Shown: piece by piece, positions 42,454 through 51,957 of the stretch
Layout: each line of letters opens with the position of its first letter
Numbering within the stretch: position 1 is the stretch's first letter
Origin: Nocardioides sp. Root140
Lineage (GTDB): Bacteria > Actinomycetota > Actinomycetes > Propionibacteriales > Nocardioidaceae
Direction of reading: 5' to 3'
NCBI RefSeq assembly: GCF_001426745.1
Contig: NZ_LMFI01000001.1
Coordinates: 720,000 to 783,999 of the forward strand
Length of the DNA: 64,000 nucleotides
Made by a program: the position numbers and the translations under genes
The notes under the pieces: model-generated
Seen by the model: only the letters and a program-made list of their open reading frames with translations
What the model was told of the DNA's origin: nothing
Database searches by the model: none

Positions 42454-45156
42454 GTGACCGTCTCCGGAACCGCCGCACCGAAGCCGCCCAGGCACTGGGC
42501 CGCCGATGTCCTGCTCCTGGACGGCAGCACGGCGCACATCCGGCCGATCTATCCGTCCGACGCCGAGCTGCTCGTGGAGTTCTACGCGCGGGTCTCCGAC
42601 GAGTCGAAGTACTACCGCTTCTTCTCGCCGATGCCGAACCTGTCCGAGAAGGACGTCGCCCGCTTCACCAACGTCGACTACGTACGCCGCAACGCCCTGG
42701 TCATGATGCTGGCCGACAAGATGATCGCCGTCGGCCGCTTCGACGTGATCGAGCCGGGCGAGGCCGAGGTCGCCTTCCTCGTCGAGGACCAGCACCACGG
42801 CCGCGGCATCGCGCAGGTCCTGCTCGAGCACCTGGCGCAGGCCGGTCGCGAGCTCGGGGTCGAGCGCTTCGTGGCCGAGGTGCTGCCCGACAACCGGCGC
42901 ATGATCAGCACCTTCAAGGACGCCGGCTACCACGTGGTCGGCGGCTTCGAGGACGGCGTGATGAGCCTCGAGTTCCCCATCGACCCGAGCCCCACGGCGA
43001 TCGGGGTGATGGAGAACCGCGAGCACCGCGCCGAGTCCGCCTCGATCGAGAAGTTCTTCAACGCCCGTTCCGTCGCGGTCGTCGGAGCCAGTCGCCGCCA
43101 GACCACCATCGGCCAGGCGCTGGTCCGCAACCTGATCACCGGCGACTTCACCGGCGTGGTCTACGCGGTCAACCCCACCTCCGAGGCGGTCTCGGGGCTG
43201 CCGGCGTACTCCTCGGTCACCGAGATCCCCGGCCCGGTGGACGTCGCGATCGTCGCCGTACCGGCCACGTCCGTGCAGGACGTCGTCCTCGACTGCGCCG
43301 CCAAGGGCGTGCACGGCCTGATCGTGATCTCGTCCGGGTTCGCCGAGACCGGTGACGAGGGCCGCCGTCGGCAGCGCAAGCTGGTCGGGCTGGCCCGCTC
43401 CTACGGGCTGCGGCTGATCGGGCCGAACTGCCTCGGCGTGATCAACACCGACCCCGAGATCTCGCTCAACGCCTCATTGTCGGGCCTGATGCCGCCGCGC
43501 GGTCGTGCCGGGTTCTTCTGCCAGTCGGGCGCGCTCGGCTCCGCGATCCTGGAGAAGGTCTACAACCGTGGCCTCGGGCTCTCGACGTTCGTCAGCGCGG
43601 GAAACCGTGCCGACGTCTCGGGCAACGACCTCCTGCAGTACTGGGAGGAGGACGACTCCACCGAGGTCGTGCTGCTCTACCTGGAGTCGATCGGAAACCC
43701 GCGCAAGTTCTCCCGTATCTGCCGTCGCGTCTCGCGCCGCAAGCCGATCGTGGCGGTGCGGTCCGGGCGCACCACCCAGGGCGTCCCGATGGGCCACTCC
43801 GTGCGCACGATCGCGGCGCCGCAGCAGTCGGTCGACGCGATGTTCCGCCAGGCCGGCATCATGCAGGTCGACACCCTCGAGGAGATGTTCGACGTCGCCC
43901 AGCTGCTGGCCCACCAGCCGCTGCCGGTCGGACGCCGGGTGGCCGTGGTCGGCAACTCCGACGCACTCGGCCTGCTGGCCACCGACGCCGCGGCCTCGGT
44001 CGGCCTGGTGGTGAGCAAGTCCGTGGCGCTGGGTGCCGAGGCCACCGCCGAGGACTTCGAGGACGCCCTCGACGCGGCCATCGACGACCCCGACGTCGAC
44101 TCGGTCGTGGCGGTCTACATCCCGCCGCTCAACGTCAGCGGCGAGGAGGTCGCCAACGTGCTGGCCGCCGTCGGCGAGCAGTCCGACAAGCCCCTGGTGT
44201 CGACCTTCCTCGGCGCCGAAGGCGTGCCCGAGCTGCTGCGCGTGCCCGACGTCGCCGGCTCGACCGCCGGCCGCGGATCGGTGCCGTCCTACCCGGCCGT
44301 CGAGTCCGCGGTGCGGGCCCTGGCCCACGTCGTCGAGTACGCCGTGTGGCTGCGCACGCCCCAGGGCGAGGACGACCACGTGCCCGACGTCGAGACGCTG
44401 ACCGCCAAGAAGCTGGTCAACTCGGTGCTGATGAAGAGCCCCGAGGGCCGCAACCTCGAGTTCCCCGAACTGCGCGACCTGCTCGCCGCCTACAACATCG
44501 AGCTCTGGGAGCCGCGACCCGTGGGCACCGTCGACGAGGCGGTCGCGGCCGGCGTCGACCTGGGCTGGGAGGTCGTGCTGAAGGCGACCGCGGAGCACCT
44601 GCGCAACCGACCCGACCTGGCGCACGTGCGGCGCGGGATCGACGACGAGACCGAGATGCGTGAGGCCTGGCGTGAGCTCGGCGAGGTGATCAGCGACCCG
44701 TCGACGGCCGAGTTCGTCGTGCAGAAGGCGGCTCCGCCGGGTGTGCCGGTCGGGATCGCCGCGGTCGAGGACCCGCTCTTCGGCCCGGTCATCTCCTTCG
44801 GCATCACCGGGCCGCTGACCGAGCTCGTGGGCGACAAGGCCTACCGCATCCCGCCGCTGAACCTGCACGACGCCCGCGCGATGACCCGCGAGATCAAGAG
44901 CTCTCCGATGCTGTTCGGCTACCGCGGCAGCGAGGTCGTCGACGTCGACCGGATCGAGGAGCTGATCCTGCTGGTGGCTCGGCTGAAGAACGACTTCCCG
45001 CAGCTGCGGTCCATCGACCTGTCCCTGGTGCTGGCCGGACGCAGCAGCGCCACCGTGCTCTCCGCAGAGGCGCGCGTGGAGCCGATGGCCGACCTGCGTT
45101 CTGACTGGTTCGTACGCCGACTCAGCGCGCAGGTCGAGGACACCATCCCCGACTGA
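42454..45156 (+). CDS. GNAT acetyltransferase fused to NDP-forming acyl-CoA synthetase-like domains (Pat type)
   Basis: A 900-residue protein. The N-terminal 180 residues are a GNAT domain (VEDQHHGRGIAQVLLEHLAQAG, key part QHHGRGIAQVLLEH, about 110-123, is the acetyl-CoA loop). The rest is the three-part acyl-CoA synthetase module: CoA-binding domain opening FFNARSVAVVGASRR (about 200), succinyl-CoA-ligase-like domain with CQSGALGSAILEK, and C-terminal ATP-grasp-like part with VVLKATAEHL. Pat-type protein acetyltransferases control acetyl-CoA synthetase by lysine acetylation; in these the order of the two modules varies between lineages. GTG 42454 is a leaderless start. Whether the synthetase part is active cannot be told. 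Confidence 0.88.
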   Translation: MTVSGTAAPKPPRHWAADVLLLDGSTAHIRPIYPSDAELLVEFYARVSDESKYYRFFSPMPNLSEKDVARFTNVDYVRRNALVMMLADKMIAVGRFDVIEPGEAEVAFLVEDQHHGRGIAQVLLEHLAQAGRELGVERFVAEVLPDNRRMISTFKDAGYHVVGGFEDGVMSLEFPIDPSPTAIGVMENREHRAESASIEKFFNARSVAVVGASRRQTTIGQALVRNLITGDFTGVVYAVNPTSEAVSGLPAYSSVTEIPGPVDVAIVAVPATSVQDVVLDCAAKGVHGLIVISSGFAETGDEGRRRQRKLVGLARSYGLRLIGPNCLGVINTDPEISLNASLSGLMPPRGRAGFFCQSGALGSAILEKVYNRGLGLSTFVSAGNRADVSGNDLLQYWEEDDSTEVVLLYLESIGNPRKFSRICRRVSRRKPIVAVRSGRTTQGVPMGHSVRTIAAPQQSVDAMFRQAGIMQVDTLEEMFDVAQLLAHQPLPVGRRVAVVGNSDALGLLATDAAASVGLVVSKSVALGAEATAEDFEDALDAAIDDPDVDSVVAVYIPPLNVSGEEVANVLAAVGEQSDKPLVSTFLGAEGVPELLRVPDVAGSTAGRGSVPSYPAVESAVRALAHVVEYAVWLRTPQGEDDHVPDVETLTAKKLVNSVLMKSPEGRNLEFPELRDLLAAYNIELWEPRPVGTVDEAVAAGVDLGWEVVLKATAEHLRNRPDLAHVRRGIDDETEMREAWRELGEVISDPSTAEFVVQKAAPPGVPVGIAAVEDPLFGPVISFGITGPLTELVGDKAYRIPPLNLHDARAMTREIKSSPMLFGYRGSEVVDVDRIEELILLVARLKNDFPQLRSIDLSLVLAGRSSATVLSAEARVEPMADLRSDWFVRRLSAQVEDTIPD

Positions 45157-45160
45157 GCCC

Positions 45161-45206
45161 CGATCCGGCGAGCCCCTGCCCCGATTTCCACATCGGTGCC
45201 GGATCG
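45161..45206 (+). terminator. Two-part stem-loop after the GNAT fusion gene
   Basis: CGATCCGGC (45161-45169) pairs with GCCGGATCG (45198-45206), and an inner CCGAT/ATCGG stem (45181-45185 with 45192-45196) forms inside it. It begins five bases after the stop. Confidence 0.55.
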
Positions 45207-45244
45207 AGTGCGCGTGCGCTCCGGCACCGTGACAGACTCAGACC

Positions 45245-45844
45245 ATGCGCAACCGTGGACTGACCGACCCCTCCGACACGTTCGCCGCGTTGAGGGCCGC
45301 GATCGACCGCACCGGTTACTACCCCGAAGTGGTCGCCGACGGGGTCAACGCGGCCGTCGCCGGGGAGCAGGTGGTCTCCTTCTACGTGCACCACGAGCCG
45401 ACGATCGAGCGCGACGAGGTGCGCCGCCACATCACGGTCGTCGTCCTCACCCCGAGCCGGCTGATCCTGGCCCACACCGACGAGCACGCCGGTGACGACC
45501 TGCTCCCGCAGCCCTACACGTCGACCTCCACCGAGGCCATCGCGCTGTCGTCGGTCCGCTCCGTCGTGGTCACCCGCATGGTCGCGAACCCCACGTCGGG
45601 GCCGCAGCCGGCCGCCGAGGCCGTGGTGACCGTGGGCTGGGGCGGCGTCGGGCGCATCGACCTCGAGCCGGCCGGGTGCGCCGACCCCGACTGCGAGGCC
45701 GATCACGGCTACACCGGGTTGCTCGCCTCCGACGACTTCTCCCTGCGCGTCTCGGCCGCCGCCGAGGGACATGACGCGGTGACCTCCCTGCTGGCCTTCG
45801 CCGCCGAACTGTCGGCGGCGACGCACGCCTCGCCTGCGTCGTGA
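45245..45844 (+). CDS. DUF5998 family protein
   Basis: A 199-residue cytoplasmic protein of the actinobacterial DUF5998 family. YYPEVVADGVNAAVAGEQV and HHEPTIERDEVRRHITVVVLT (key part FYVHHEPTIERDEVRRH) are its conserved segments, with GCADPDCEADHGY, a Cys/His cluster, further on. Function unknown. ATG 45245 follows CAGACT (45233-45238) by six bases, a leaderless start. Its TGA overlaps the GTG of the downstream phosphodiesterase gene, so the two form an operon. Confidence 0.85.
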   Translation: MRNRGLTDPSDTFAALRAAIDRTGYYPEVVADGVNAAVAGEQVVSFYVHHEPTIERDEVRRHITVVVLTPSRLILAHTDEHAGDDLLPQPYTSTSTEAIALSSVRSVVVTRMVANPTSGPQPAAEAVVTVGWGGVGRIDLEPAGCADPDCEADHGYTGLLASDDFSLRVSAAAEGHDAVTSLLAFAAELSAATHASPAS

Positions 45845-46959
45845 CCTCCGGGTTCGTCGAGCCCGCGTACTCCCGGCGCTCGCTGGGCGACGTGGTTCCG
45901 GCGGTCGCCCGCGCGTTGGGCACGCCCCTCGACGGTGACGGTCCCAGCGACCTCGAGCTCCCCGACGCCGCCGGCTACGTGGTGTTCCTGATCGACGGGC
46001 TCGGCCAGCGTCTCCTCGAGCGCTACGCCCACGCGGCGCCGTACCTCGCCGAGCTCGCGGGCACCCCGGGCACCGCCGGCGTCCCGTCGACGACGGCCAC
46101 CTCACTGACCTCGCTCGGCACCGGTCTCACGCCGGGTCAGCACGGACTGGTCGGCTTCACCGCGCGGGTCCCCGGCACCGACAAGCTGCTCAACCACCTC
46201 TTCTGGGACCAGGACGTCGACCCGGTCGAGTGGCAACCGCACCCGACGGCGTTCGCCCGGCTGGCCGCGTCCGGCGTACACGTCGCGTCGGTGAACAAGC
46301 GGGCCTTCGACGGTTCGGGCCTGACCCGCGCCGCGCACCGCGGCGCGGAATACCTGGGCGCCGACAAGGCGGGGGAGCGGATCGCGGCCGTCGTCGGTGC
46401 CTCCGGTCGGGCGCCCTCGCTGACCTACGTGTACGACGGCGACCTCGACTGGACCGGTCACAAGCACGGCGTGGCCTCGACCGCGTGGCTCCAGCAGCTC
46501 GCCATGATCGATGCCGAGGCCGAGCACATGCGCGAGTCGCTGCCCGACTCCGTGCGCTTGCTGGTGGTCGCCGACCACGGCATGGTCGACAGCCCGATGT
46601 CCGCACGGGTCGACGTCGACGAACACCTCGAGCTCCGTGACGGCCTGGCCCTGATGGGAGGCGAGGCGCGGTTCCGGCACCTCTACTGCCGGCCCGGCGC
46701 GGTCGACGACCTCGTGGCGACGTGGCAGGGCGTGCTGGGCGACCGTGCCGACGTGCTGACCCGCGACGAGGTGATCGCCAAGGGCTGGTTCGGCTCCGTC
46801 GAGTCACAGGTGCGCAGCCGGCTCGGCGACGTGATGGTGGCCTGCCGCGGCGACGCGGCCGTGGTCTCCACCCGCGACTTCGCCTACGAGAACACCCTGG
46901 TCGGCCTGCACGGTTCGCTGACCCCCGACGAGATGACCATCCCCATCATCATCGACTGA
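45841..46959 (+). CDS. Nucleotide pyrophosphatase/phosphodiesterase (alkaline phosphatase superfamily)
   Basis: A 372-residue metal-dependent phosphodiesterase. Metal and nucleophile motifs are VVFLIDGLGQRLL (Asp) and GVPSTTATSLTSLGTGL, where Ser/Thr is the nucleophile, then DGDLDWTGHKHG and VVADHGMVDSP, the two His/Asp metal sites. There is no signal peptide, so it works in the cytoplasm. The C-terminus GLHGSLTPDEMTIPII is typical of this subgroup. GTG 45841 overlaps the upstream stop. The substrate, possibly a dinucleotide or sugar nucleotide, is unknown. Confidence 0.87.
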   Translation: MTSGFVEPAYSRRSLGDVVPAVARALGTPLDGDGPSDLELPDAAGYVVFLIDGLGQRLLERYAHAAPYLAELAGTPGTAGVPSTTATSLTSLGTGLTPGQHGLVGFTARVPGTDKLLNHLFWDQDVDPVEWQPHPTAFARLAASGVHVASVNKRAFDGSGLTRAAHRGAEYLGADKAGERIAAVVGASGRAPSLTYVYDGDLDWTGHKHGVASTAWLQQLAMIDAEAEHMRESLPDSVRLLVVADHGMVDSPMSARVDVDEHLELRDGLALMGGEARFRHLYCRPGAVDDLVATWQGVLGDRADVLTRDEVIAKGWFGSVESQVRSRLGDVMVACRGDAAVVSTRDFAYENTLVGLHGSLTPDEMTIPIIID

Positions 46960-46989
46960 ATTCCCCGCTCGTTGGCCGGGGTCGTCCGC

Positions 46990-47077
46990 TGCAGGTTTCC
47001 CCGGTGCACCGGGGAAACCTGCACCTACCACGACATATTTGCCGTGGGGAGCAACTGTTTCCCCGGTGCACCGGGGA
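46990..47077. repeat. Two copies of a GC-rich palindrome, 62 bp apart
   Basis: Copy 1 (46990-47023) is a perfect 34-bp palindrome around CCCCGGTGCACCGGGG. Copy 2 (47060-47077) has the same 16-bp centre and 18-bp symmetry, with the preceding GTTT also shared. They lie between converging genes and can act as one terminator for each side. Confidence 0.65.
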
Positions 47078-47088
47078 TTCCTACGCGC

Positions 47089-47757
47089 TCAGCCGAAGGG
47101 GAGGGGGTCGGGGGCGAGCGAGACGGCCTTGGCGCGGGCGGCGGTGAGCTTGCGTCGGTGGTGCTGGCGGCAGAGCACCTCGTAGGCCACGTCGGCCCCG
47201 GGTCCACCAGTGTCGGTGGAGTCGACCGCCTCGACGTCGCCCACGACCACGACGTCGCCCTCGGTGACCATCGCGCCGTTCTCGGTACGGGCGTTGTGGG
47301 TGGCGCGCTTGCCGCACCAGCACAGCGCCTCGACCTGCAGCACGTTCATCCGGTCGGCCAGCTCGACCAGTCGGGCGCTGCCGGGGAAGAGACGGGACCG
47401 GAAGTCGGTGAGGATGCCGAAGGCGAACACGTCGATCTGGAGCTCGTCGGCGACCTTGGCGAGCTGTTCGATCTGCTCGGGGGAGTAGAACTGTGCCTCG
47501 TCGCAGATCAGGTAGTCGATCCGGCCGCCCTGCGTGAGCGTGTCGACGACGTACTTCCAGAAGCTGAACTCCGGGGTGACCTCGAGCGCCTCGTGGGTGA
47601 GCCCCAGTCGGGAGGAGAGCAATGCCTCGCCCGAGCGGTCGTGCGTGGTGAAGATCCGGCCGATCCGACCCCTGGCCGCGTGGTTGTGGTTCGTCTGGAG
47701 CGCCAAGGTGCTCTTGCCCGAGTCCATGGTCCCGGTGAAGAAGTGAAGTTCAGCCAC
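47089..47757 (-). CDS. tdk: Thymidine kinase
   Basis: A 222-residue type II thymidine kinase that salvages thymidine. The P-loop is FFTGTMDSGKSTLAL (residues 5-19), the catalytic Glu/Asp region is YLICDEAQFYSPEQI, and the zinc-binding Cys residues are in ALCWCGKRATHNAR and EVLCRQHH. The lasso loop is in the GDVEAVDSTD region. GTG 47757 is chosen because it begins MAELHFFTGTMDSGK like the family; longer readings upstream run into the divergent rhodanese promoter. It converges with the phosphodiesterase gene. Confidence 0.95.
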   Translation of the reverse strand: MAELHFFTGTMDSGKSTLALQTNHNHAARGRIGRIFTTHDRSGEALLSSRLGLTHEALEVTPEFSFWKYVVDTLTQGGRIDYLICDEAQFYSPEQIEQLAKVADELQIDVFAFGILTDFRSRLFPGSARLVELADRMNVLQVEALCWCGKRATHNARTENGAMVTEGDVVVVGDVEAVDSTDTGGPGADVAYEVLCRQHHRRKLTAARAKAVSLAPDPLPFG

Positions 47758-47833
47758 GGGGCGCAATGATGCCACGCGGGACGGACGCCGTCCCGGTGGG
47801 CATGCCGACCGGGGAACCGGCAGGATGGACGCC

Positions 47834-48643
47834 ATGACCGGCCCCCTGATCACCGCCTCCGAACTGCAGGCACGCATGCCTGAGGTCACGCTGCTCGACG
47901 TCCGCCACCGCCTCGGCGATCCGACCGGACGAGAGCAGCACCAGGCCGGGCACGTCCCCGGTGCGGCGTACGTCGACCTCGACCTCGACCTGGCCGCTCC
48001 GCCCGGCGAGGGCGGTCGGCACCCGCTGCCGGAACCGGACGTGTTCGTCGAGGCGATGCGCCGGGCCGGGGTGCGCAACGACCGTCCCGTCGTGGTCTAC
48101 GACGACTGGTCCGGCCACGCGGCGGCGCGCGCCTGGTGGCTGCTGCGGCACTACGGACACCCCGACGTACGTCTGCTCGACGGCGCCTGGCCGGCCTGGG
48201 TGGCCGCCGGCGGTGCGGTCGGGACCGGACCGGTCAGGCCGGTCCCCGGTGACTTCGCCGGTACGCCGGACGCGATGCCGGTCGTCGACGCGGACGAGGT
48301 GCCGGCGGTCTCCGTGCTGGTCGATGCCCGTGCCCCCGAGCGCTTCCGGGGCGAGGTGGAACCGATCGACCCGGTGGCGGGTCACATCCCGGGCGCGGTC
48401 AACGTGCCGACCGAGCGCAACCTCGACGACCACGGTCACTTCCGCGACCCCCATGAGCTCCGTGAGGTCTACGCCGAGGTCGGTGCGGTTCCTGGTGCCG
48501 AGGTGGCGGCGTACTGCGGGTCGGGCGTGACCGCGGCCCACGACGTACTGGCCCTCGAGCTGGCCGGCGTGCGAGCTGCTCTCTACCCCGGCTCGTGGAG
48601 CGGCTGGATCACCGACCCCGAGCGGCCGGTCGAGACCGGCTGA
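47834..48643 (+). CDS. Sulfurtransferase with two rhodanese domains
   Basis: A 269-residue thiosulfate/3-mercaptopyruvate sulfurtransferase. The first rhodanese domain (about 1-125) is the inactive one (VVVYDDWSGHAAARAWWLL, key part VVYDDWSGHAAARAW). The second carries the active-site loop AAYCGSGVTAAH with Cys228. The loop CGSGVT is of the mercaptopyruvate type. ATG 47834 is seven bases after CAGGAT (47821-47826); the ATG at 47825 lies within that box. It is divergent from tdk and ends six bases from the SDR gene, which faces it. Confidence 0.9.
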   Translation: MTGPLITASELQARMPEVTLLDVRHRLGDPTGREQHQAGHVPGAAYVDLDLDLAAPPGEGGRHPLPEPDVFVEAMRRAGVRNDRPVVVYDDWSGHAAARAWWLLRHYGHPDVRLLDGAWPAWVAAGGAVGTGPVRPVPGDFAGTPDAMPVVDADEVPAVSVLVDARAPERFRGEVEPIDPVAGHIPGAVNVPTERNLDDHGHFRDPHELREVYAEVGAVPGAEVAAYCGSGVTAAHDVLALELAGVRAALYPGSWSGWITDPERPVETG

Positions 48644-48649
48644 CCACTC

Positions 48650-50653
48650 CTACCAGTGGATGCCCTTGAACAGGCGGGCCAGCATGACCTGCTCGCTCTC
48701 GCGCTTGCCACCCTCGGCGTCGGTGCCGCGGGCGGCCGCCGAGTCGGGGAACACGTGGTAGGCCATGTTCAGCAACCGGAACGACGCCTTCGGGGCGACG
48801 GTGTGCGCCACCGCCCCGGCGTTGCCGAGCATGGTGTTCAGCTCATGCGGCTTCTCGACGAGCGCCTTGATCACCACGTCGGCGGCCTGGGCGGGTGAGA
48901 TGGTCGGGAACTTGTCGTAGAGCTTGGTCGGCGCGATCATCGGCGTCTTCACCAGGGGCATGTGGATGCTGGTGAACGTGATGCCGTCCCCGACGACCTC
49001 GGAGGACACCACGTTGCTCCAGGCGTCGAGCGCGGCCTTCGACGCGACGTACGCGGAGAACCGCGGCGGGCTGGTCTGCACGCCGATGGAGCTGATGTTG
49101 ACGATGTGGGAGCTCTTCTGCTCGCGCATCGTCGGGAACAGGCCCATGATCAGCCGGATCGCACCGAAGTAGTTGAGCTGCATGGTGCGTTCGAAGTCGT
49201 GGAACCGGTCGTGGCTCAGCTTGATCGAGCGGCGGATCGAGCGCCCGGCGTTGTTGACCAGGAAGTCGACCGACGGCAGCTGGCTGCTCAGGCGTTCGCA
49301 CAGGTCGTCGATGGCCTCGAGGTCGGAGAGGTCGCACGGGAAGACGTGGGCGGTGCCACCGCGCATCTCGATGGTGATCTTGAGGTCCTCGAGCTTCTCC
49401 TTGCCACGGGCCACCAGCACCGGGATGCCGCCGGCCTGGGCCACCTTGAGCGCGGTGACCTGCCCGATGCCGGAGGAGGCGCCCGTGATCACGACGTGCT
49501 TGCCCTCCAGTGCCTTGCGGATGTCGGCGTCGCGGGCGGTGGTCTGGTCGAGGTTCTCCTCCCAGTAGTTCCACAGCAGTCGCGAGTAGGACTCGAGCGT
49601 CGGCACCGAGATGCCCGACCCGGCCAGGGCCTGCTCGGTGCGACGGGAGTCGAAGGTCGCCTCGAAGGAGCTGTGCGCGAGCACCTCCGCGGGAATGCCC
49701 AGGCGGCCCACGGTCTGGTTGAGCATGGCCTGGACCGGAGCGCTGCGGATCGCGGAGTTGGCCAGGTTGAGCGGGCGCAGCGACCGGGGCAGGGCACCGA
49801 GTGGGCGCGAGGTCACCGACCGGCCGATCGGCTGGGCGAACTGGGGCGCACCGGCTGCGGAGCAGAAGGTGTTGATCATCTCGACGACCGGCTGCGGCTC
49901 GGGGTTGACCAGGTGGAAGGCCTCCCGGTCGTGCCCCGGGACGTGGGCCAGGTGGTCCATCGCCTTGGCGACGTAGTCCACCGGCACGACGTTGGTGTCG
50001 CCGAGGTCGACGCCCAGCATGGGAATCCACGACGGCATCACGTCGCGCAGCCGCTTCATCAACGGGAAGAAGTAGTAGGGCCCGTCGATCTTGTCCATCG
50101 CGCCGGTCTCGGAGTGGCCGACCACGATCGCGGGACGGTAGACCCGCCAGGGGACGCTCGACTCCCGGACCAGCTTCTCGGACTCGAACTTCGTGCGGTG
50201 GTACGGCGAGGGCAGCGCCTGGCCCTCGTCGAACATGGTCTCGTCGAACGTGCCGTGGTAGCTGCCGGCGGCCGCGACTGACGAGACCTGGTGGAAGCAG
50301 CCGACCCCCAGGGTCTCGGCGAGGGTGAGGGCATAGCGGGTGCCGTCGACGTTCATCGCGTCGTTGGTCGCGTCGTCGGCGGTCATGTCGTAGATCGCGG
50401 CGAGGTGCACGAAGTGCTCGACCTTGCCGGTGTTTGCCGTGATCCACTCGGGGTCGACGCCCAGGTCGGGCGAGGCGAGGTCACCGATCACCGGTATGAC
50501 CCGATCGCTGCCCCAACGGCTGATCAGTCGCTGGAGTCGGGGGAGCGAGCTCTCCCGGCACAGCACGAAGATCTCACCCTCGCGGTTGTCGAGCAGCTCC
50601 TGGACGAAGAATCGACCGATGAACCCGGTGGACCCGGTCACGAAATACGACAT
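48650..50653 (-). CDS. Two-domain SDR oxidoreductase, fatty acyl reductase type
   Basis: A 667-residue protein with two Rossmann domains. The first is an extended SDR: VTGSTGFIGRFFVQELL with the NADP motif at residues 6-13 and active-site SPYHRTK. The second, from about residue 385, is a classical SDR: ITGASSGIGQ, NNAG and SAYVASKAAL. This order and size match bacterial fatty acyl-CoA reductases such as Mycobacterium AcrA1 and Marinobacter FAR (about 650-660 residues), which reduce acyl-CoA to aldehyde and alcohol. Substrate chain length is unknown. ATG 50653 lies six bases after TAGTCT (50660-50665, minus strand). Confidence 0.82.
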   Translation of the reverse strand: MSYFVTGSTGFIGRFFVQELLDNREGEIFVLCRESSLPRLQRLISRWGSDRVIPVIGDLASPDLGVDPEWITANTGKVEHFVHLAAIYDMTADDATNDAMNVDGTRYALTLAETLGVGCFHQVSSVAAAGSYHGTFDETMFDEGQALPSPYHRTKFESEKLVRESSVPWRVYRPAIVVGHSETGAMDKIDGPYYFFPLMKRLRDVMPSWIPMLGVDLGDTNVVPVDYVAKAMDHLAHVPGHDREAFHLVNPEPQPVVEMINTFCSAAGAPQFAQPIGRSVTSRPLGALPRSLRPLNLANSAIRSAPVQAMLNQTVGRLGIPAEVLAHSSFEATFDSRRTEQALAGSGISVPTLESYSRLLWNYWEENLDQTTARDADIRKALEGKHVVITGASSGIGQVTALKVAQAGGIPVLVARGKEKLEDLKITIEMRGGTAHVFPCDLSDLEAIDDLCERLSSQLPSVDFLVNNAGRSIRRSIKLSHDRFHDFERTMQLNYFGAIRLIMGLFPTMREQKSSHIVNISSIGVQTSPPRFSAYVASKAALDAWSNVVSSEVVGDGITFTSIHMPLVKTPMIAPTKLYDKFPTISPAQAADVVIKALVEKPHELNTMLGNAGAVAHTVAPKASFRLLNMAYHVFPDSAAARGTDAEGGKRESEQVMLARLFKGIHW

Positions 50654-50729
50654 GGCGGGAGACTAGTCCCGAAATCCCCCACAGGGACATGGTCCGGACC
50701 GAGATGTGGCGAATGTTACTCAGAGGTAA

Positions 50730-51779
50730 CTATTCGGACTTGCCGCCGCCGAACATGATCTCGTCCCAGCTCGGCACCGAGGCCCGGCCCTTCTTGCGGG
50801 GCTTGCGTGGCGCTGGCTGCTCGGCCTCCGCCTCCCGTGCTGCAGACTCCTCGGAGCCGGGCTCCGCGGTCTCCACCGGCTCGGTGTGCCTGGTGTGGGC
50901 AGCGTGGGCAGCCGGCTCGTCGGCCAGCGGCTCCGGCGTCGGGGAGAGGCTGGGTTCCTCGCGGTCATCGACGTCGACCTGCGCCTCGGGCTCGGCGTCG
51001 GGCTCTGGCGCAGCCTCGACGTCACGGACCTGCTGGGCGGTCTCGGTCAGGTCAACGGTGGACTCGTCGGGGTCGACCGCGGTGGCCTCGTTGGCCAGCT
51101 CGATCGCGTCGTCGCCGAGGGGCAGCTCTTCCTCGGGTACGGCGGACAGCCGGCGCTTCCGGGCCTGTTGCAGGTCGTCACGGCGGGCGGCCTTGGGTGC
51201 CGCGGAGGTGGGCTCGCCGACCAGCCAGCGTGCGTCGTCGTTCTCCGCGACGACATAGTTGCCGGGGGCGTCGAAGGTGAACTGGGCGGTGCCCTTGCGC
51301 TTGCCGGCGGTGTAGGTGCCGGTGAGGGTCCAGCGGCCGTCCTCGCGGCGCCAGGAGTCCCAGTCGACGACCTCGGTCGAGAGGCCCATCGGGCTGAGCT
51401 GGGCGGCCACGGCCTGGCCCAGGGTGCGGGCGCCCTGGTCGCCGGCCTTGCGTCGTACGGACGCACGCTGGGCACGCTCGGCGACGTGGGCGCGTTCGGC
51501 GAGCACCGGGTTGGCGAACGGCAGGATCTTCTCGACAGTGGTGTGCGCTGCCTGGGCAACCGACTCAGGCGACTCCCCGGCGCGGATGCGGGCCTGGATG
51601 TCGCGGGGGCGGAGCGTGCTTTCCATCTGAATCTCCAACTGGCCGAGTCGTGCGTGCTCGCCGCGCAGGGCGGCCCGGAGGTTGTTGTCGATGACGAGGG
51701 AGTATTCCTCGCCCGAGTCGCTGACCAGCAGCAGGCGCTTCTTGTCCCCGCTCAATCCTGCGAGCGTGAGCTGCACCAT
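50730..51779 (-). CDS. sepH: SepH cell division regulator (DUF3071)
   Basis: A 349-residue protein whose N-terminal 230 residues match SepH: VQLTLAGLSGDKKRLLLVSDSGEEYSL (key part LSGDKKRLLLVSDSG), then the helix-turn-helix LRPRDIQARIRAGESPESVAQ (about residues 56-75), and RRKAGDQGARTLGQAV. The C-terminal 120 residues are acidic and disordered, ending in a basic patch RKPRKKGRASVPSWDEIMFG that is conserved. SepH binds FtsZ and helps Z-ring assembly in actinobacteria. ATG 51779 has AAGGA six bases upstream. A short inverted repeat GTTAC-TCAGAG-GTAAC lies just past its end (50713-50728). Confidence 0.93.
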   Translation of the reverse strand: MVQLTLAGLSGDKKRLLLVSDSGEEYSLVIDNNLRAALRGEHARLGQLEIQMESTLRPRDIQARIRAGESPESVAQAAHTTVEKILPFANPVLAERAHVAERAQRASVRRKAGDQGARTLGQAVAAQLSPMGLSTEVVDWDSWRREDGRWTLTGTYTAGKRKGTAQFTFDAPGNYVVAENDDARWLVGEPTSAAPKAARRDDLQQARKRRLSAVPEEELPLGDDAIELANEATAVDPDESTVDLTETAQQVRDVEAAPEPDAEPEAQVDVDDREEPSLSPTPEPLADEPAAHAAHTRHTEPVETAEPGSEESAAREAEAEQPAPRKPRKKGRASVPSWDEIMFGGGKSE

Positions 51780-51957
51780 TGCTGATCCTTGTCGTCTCGT
51801 CCCGTTCGTCTCCGGTGTCGCGCCGAGCCTACGCCAGCGGCGTGGCGCCGGGTCGCAGCGCAGGCGGCGCGCCCTGTGATCCGTCGCCGGGAAGCGCCAT
51901 GAAGAGCGCTCGCGGATGGGGCAATGCCTGCGGCCGCGAACCCTCTAAACTCCGCTC

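Noticed and set aside
46990..47084. CRISPR array
   Set aside because: Only two repeats, the second degenerate, one 34-bp insert and no cas genes; more easily explained as paired terminators. Kept only as a finding to exclude.
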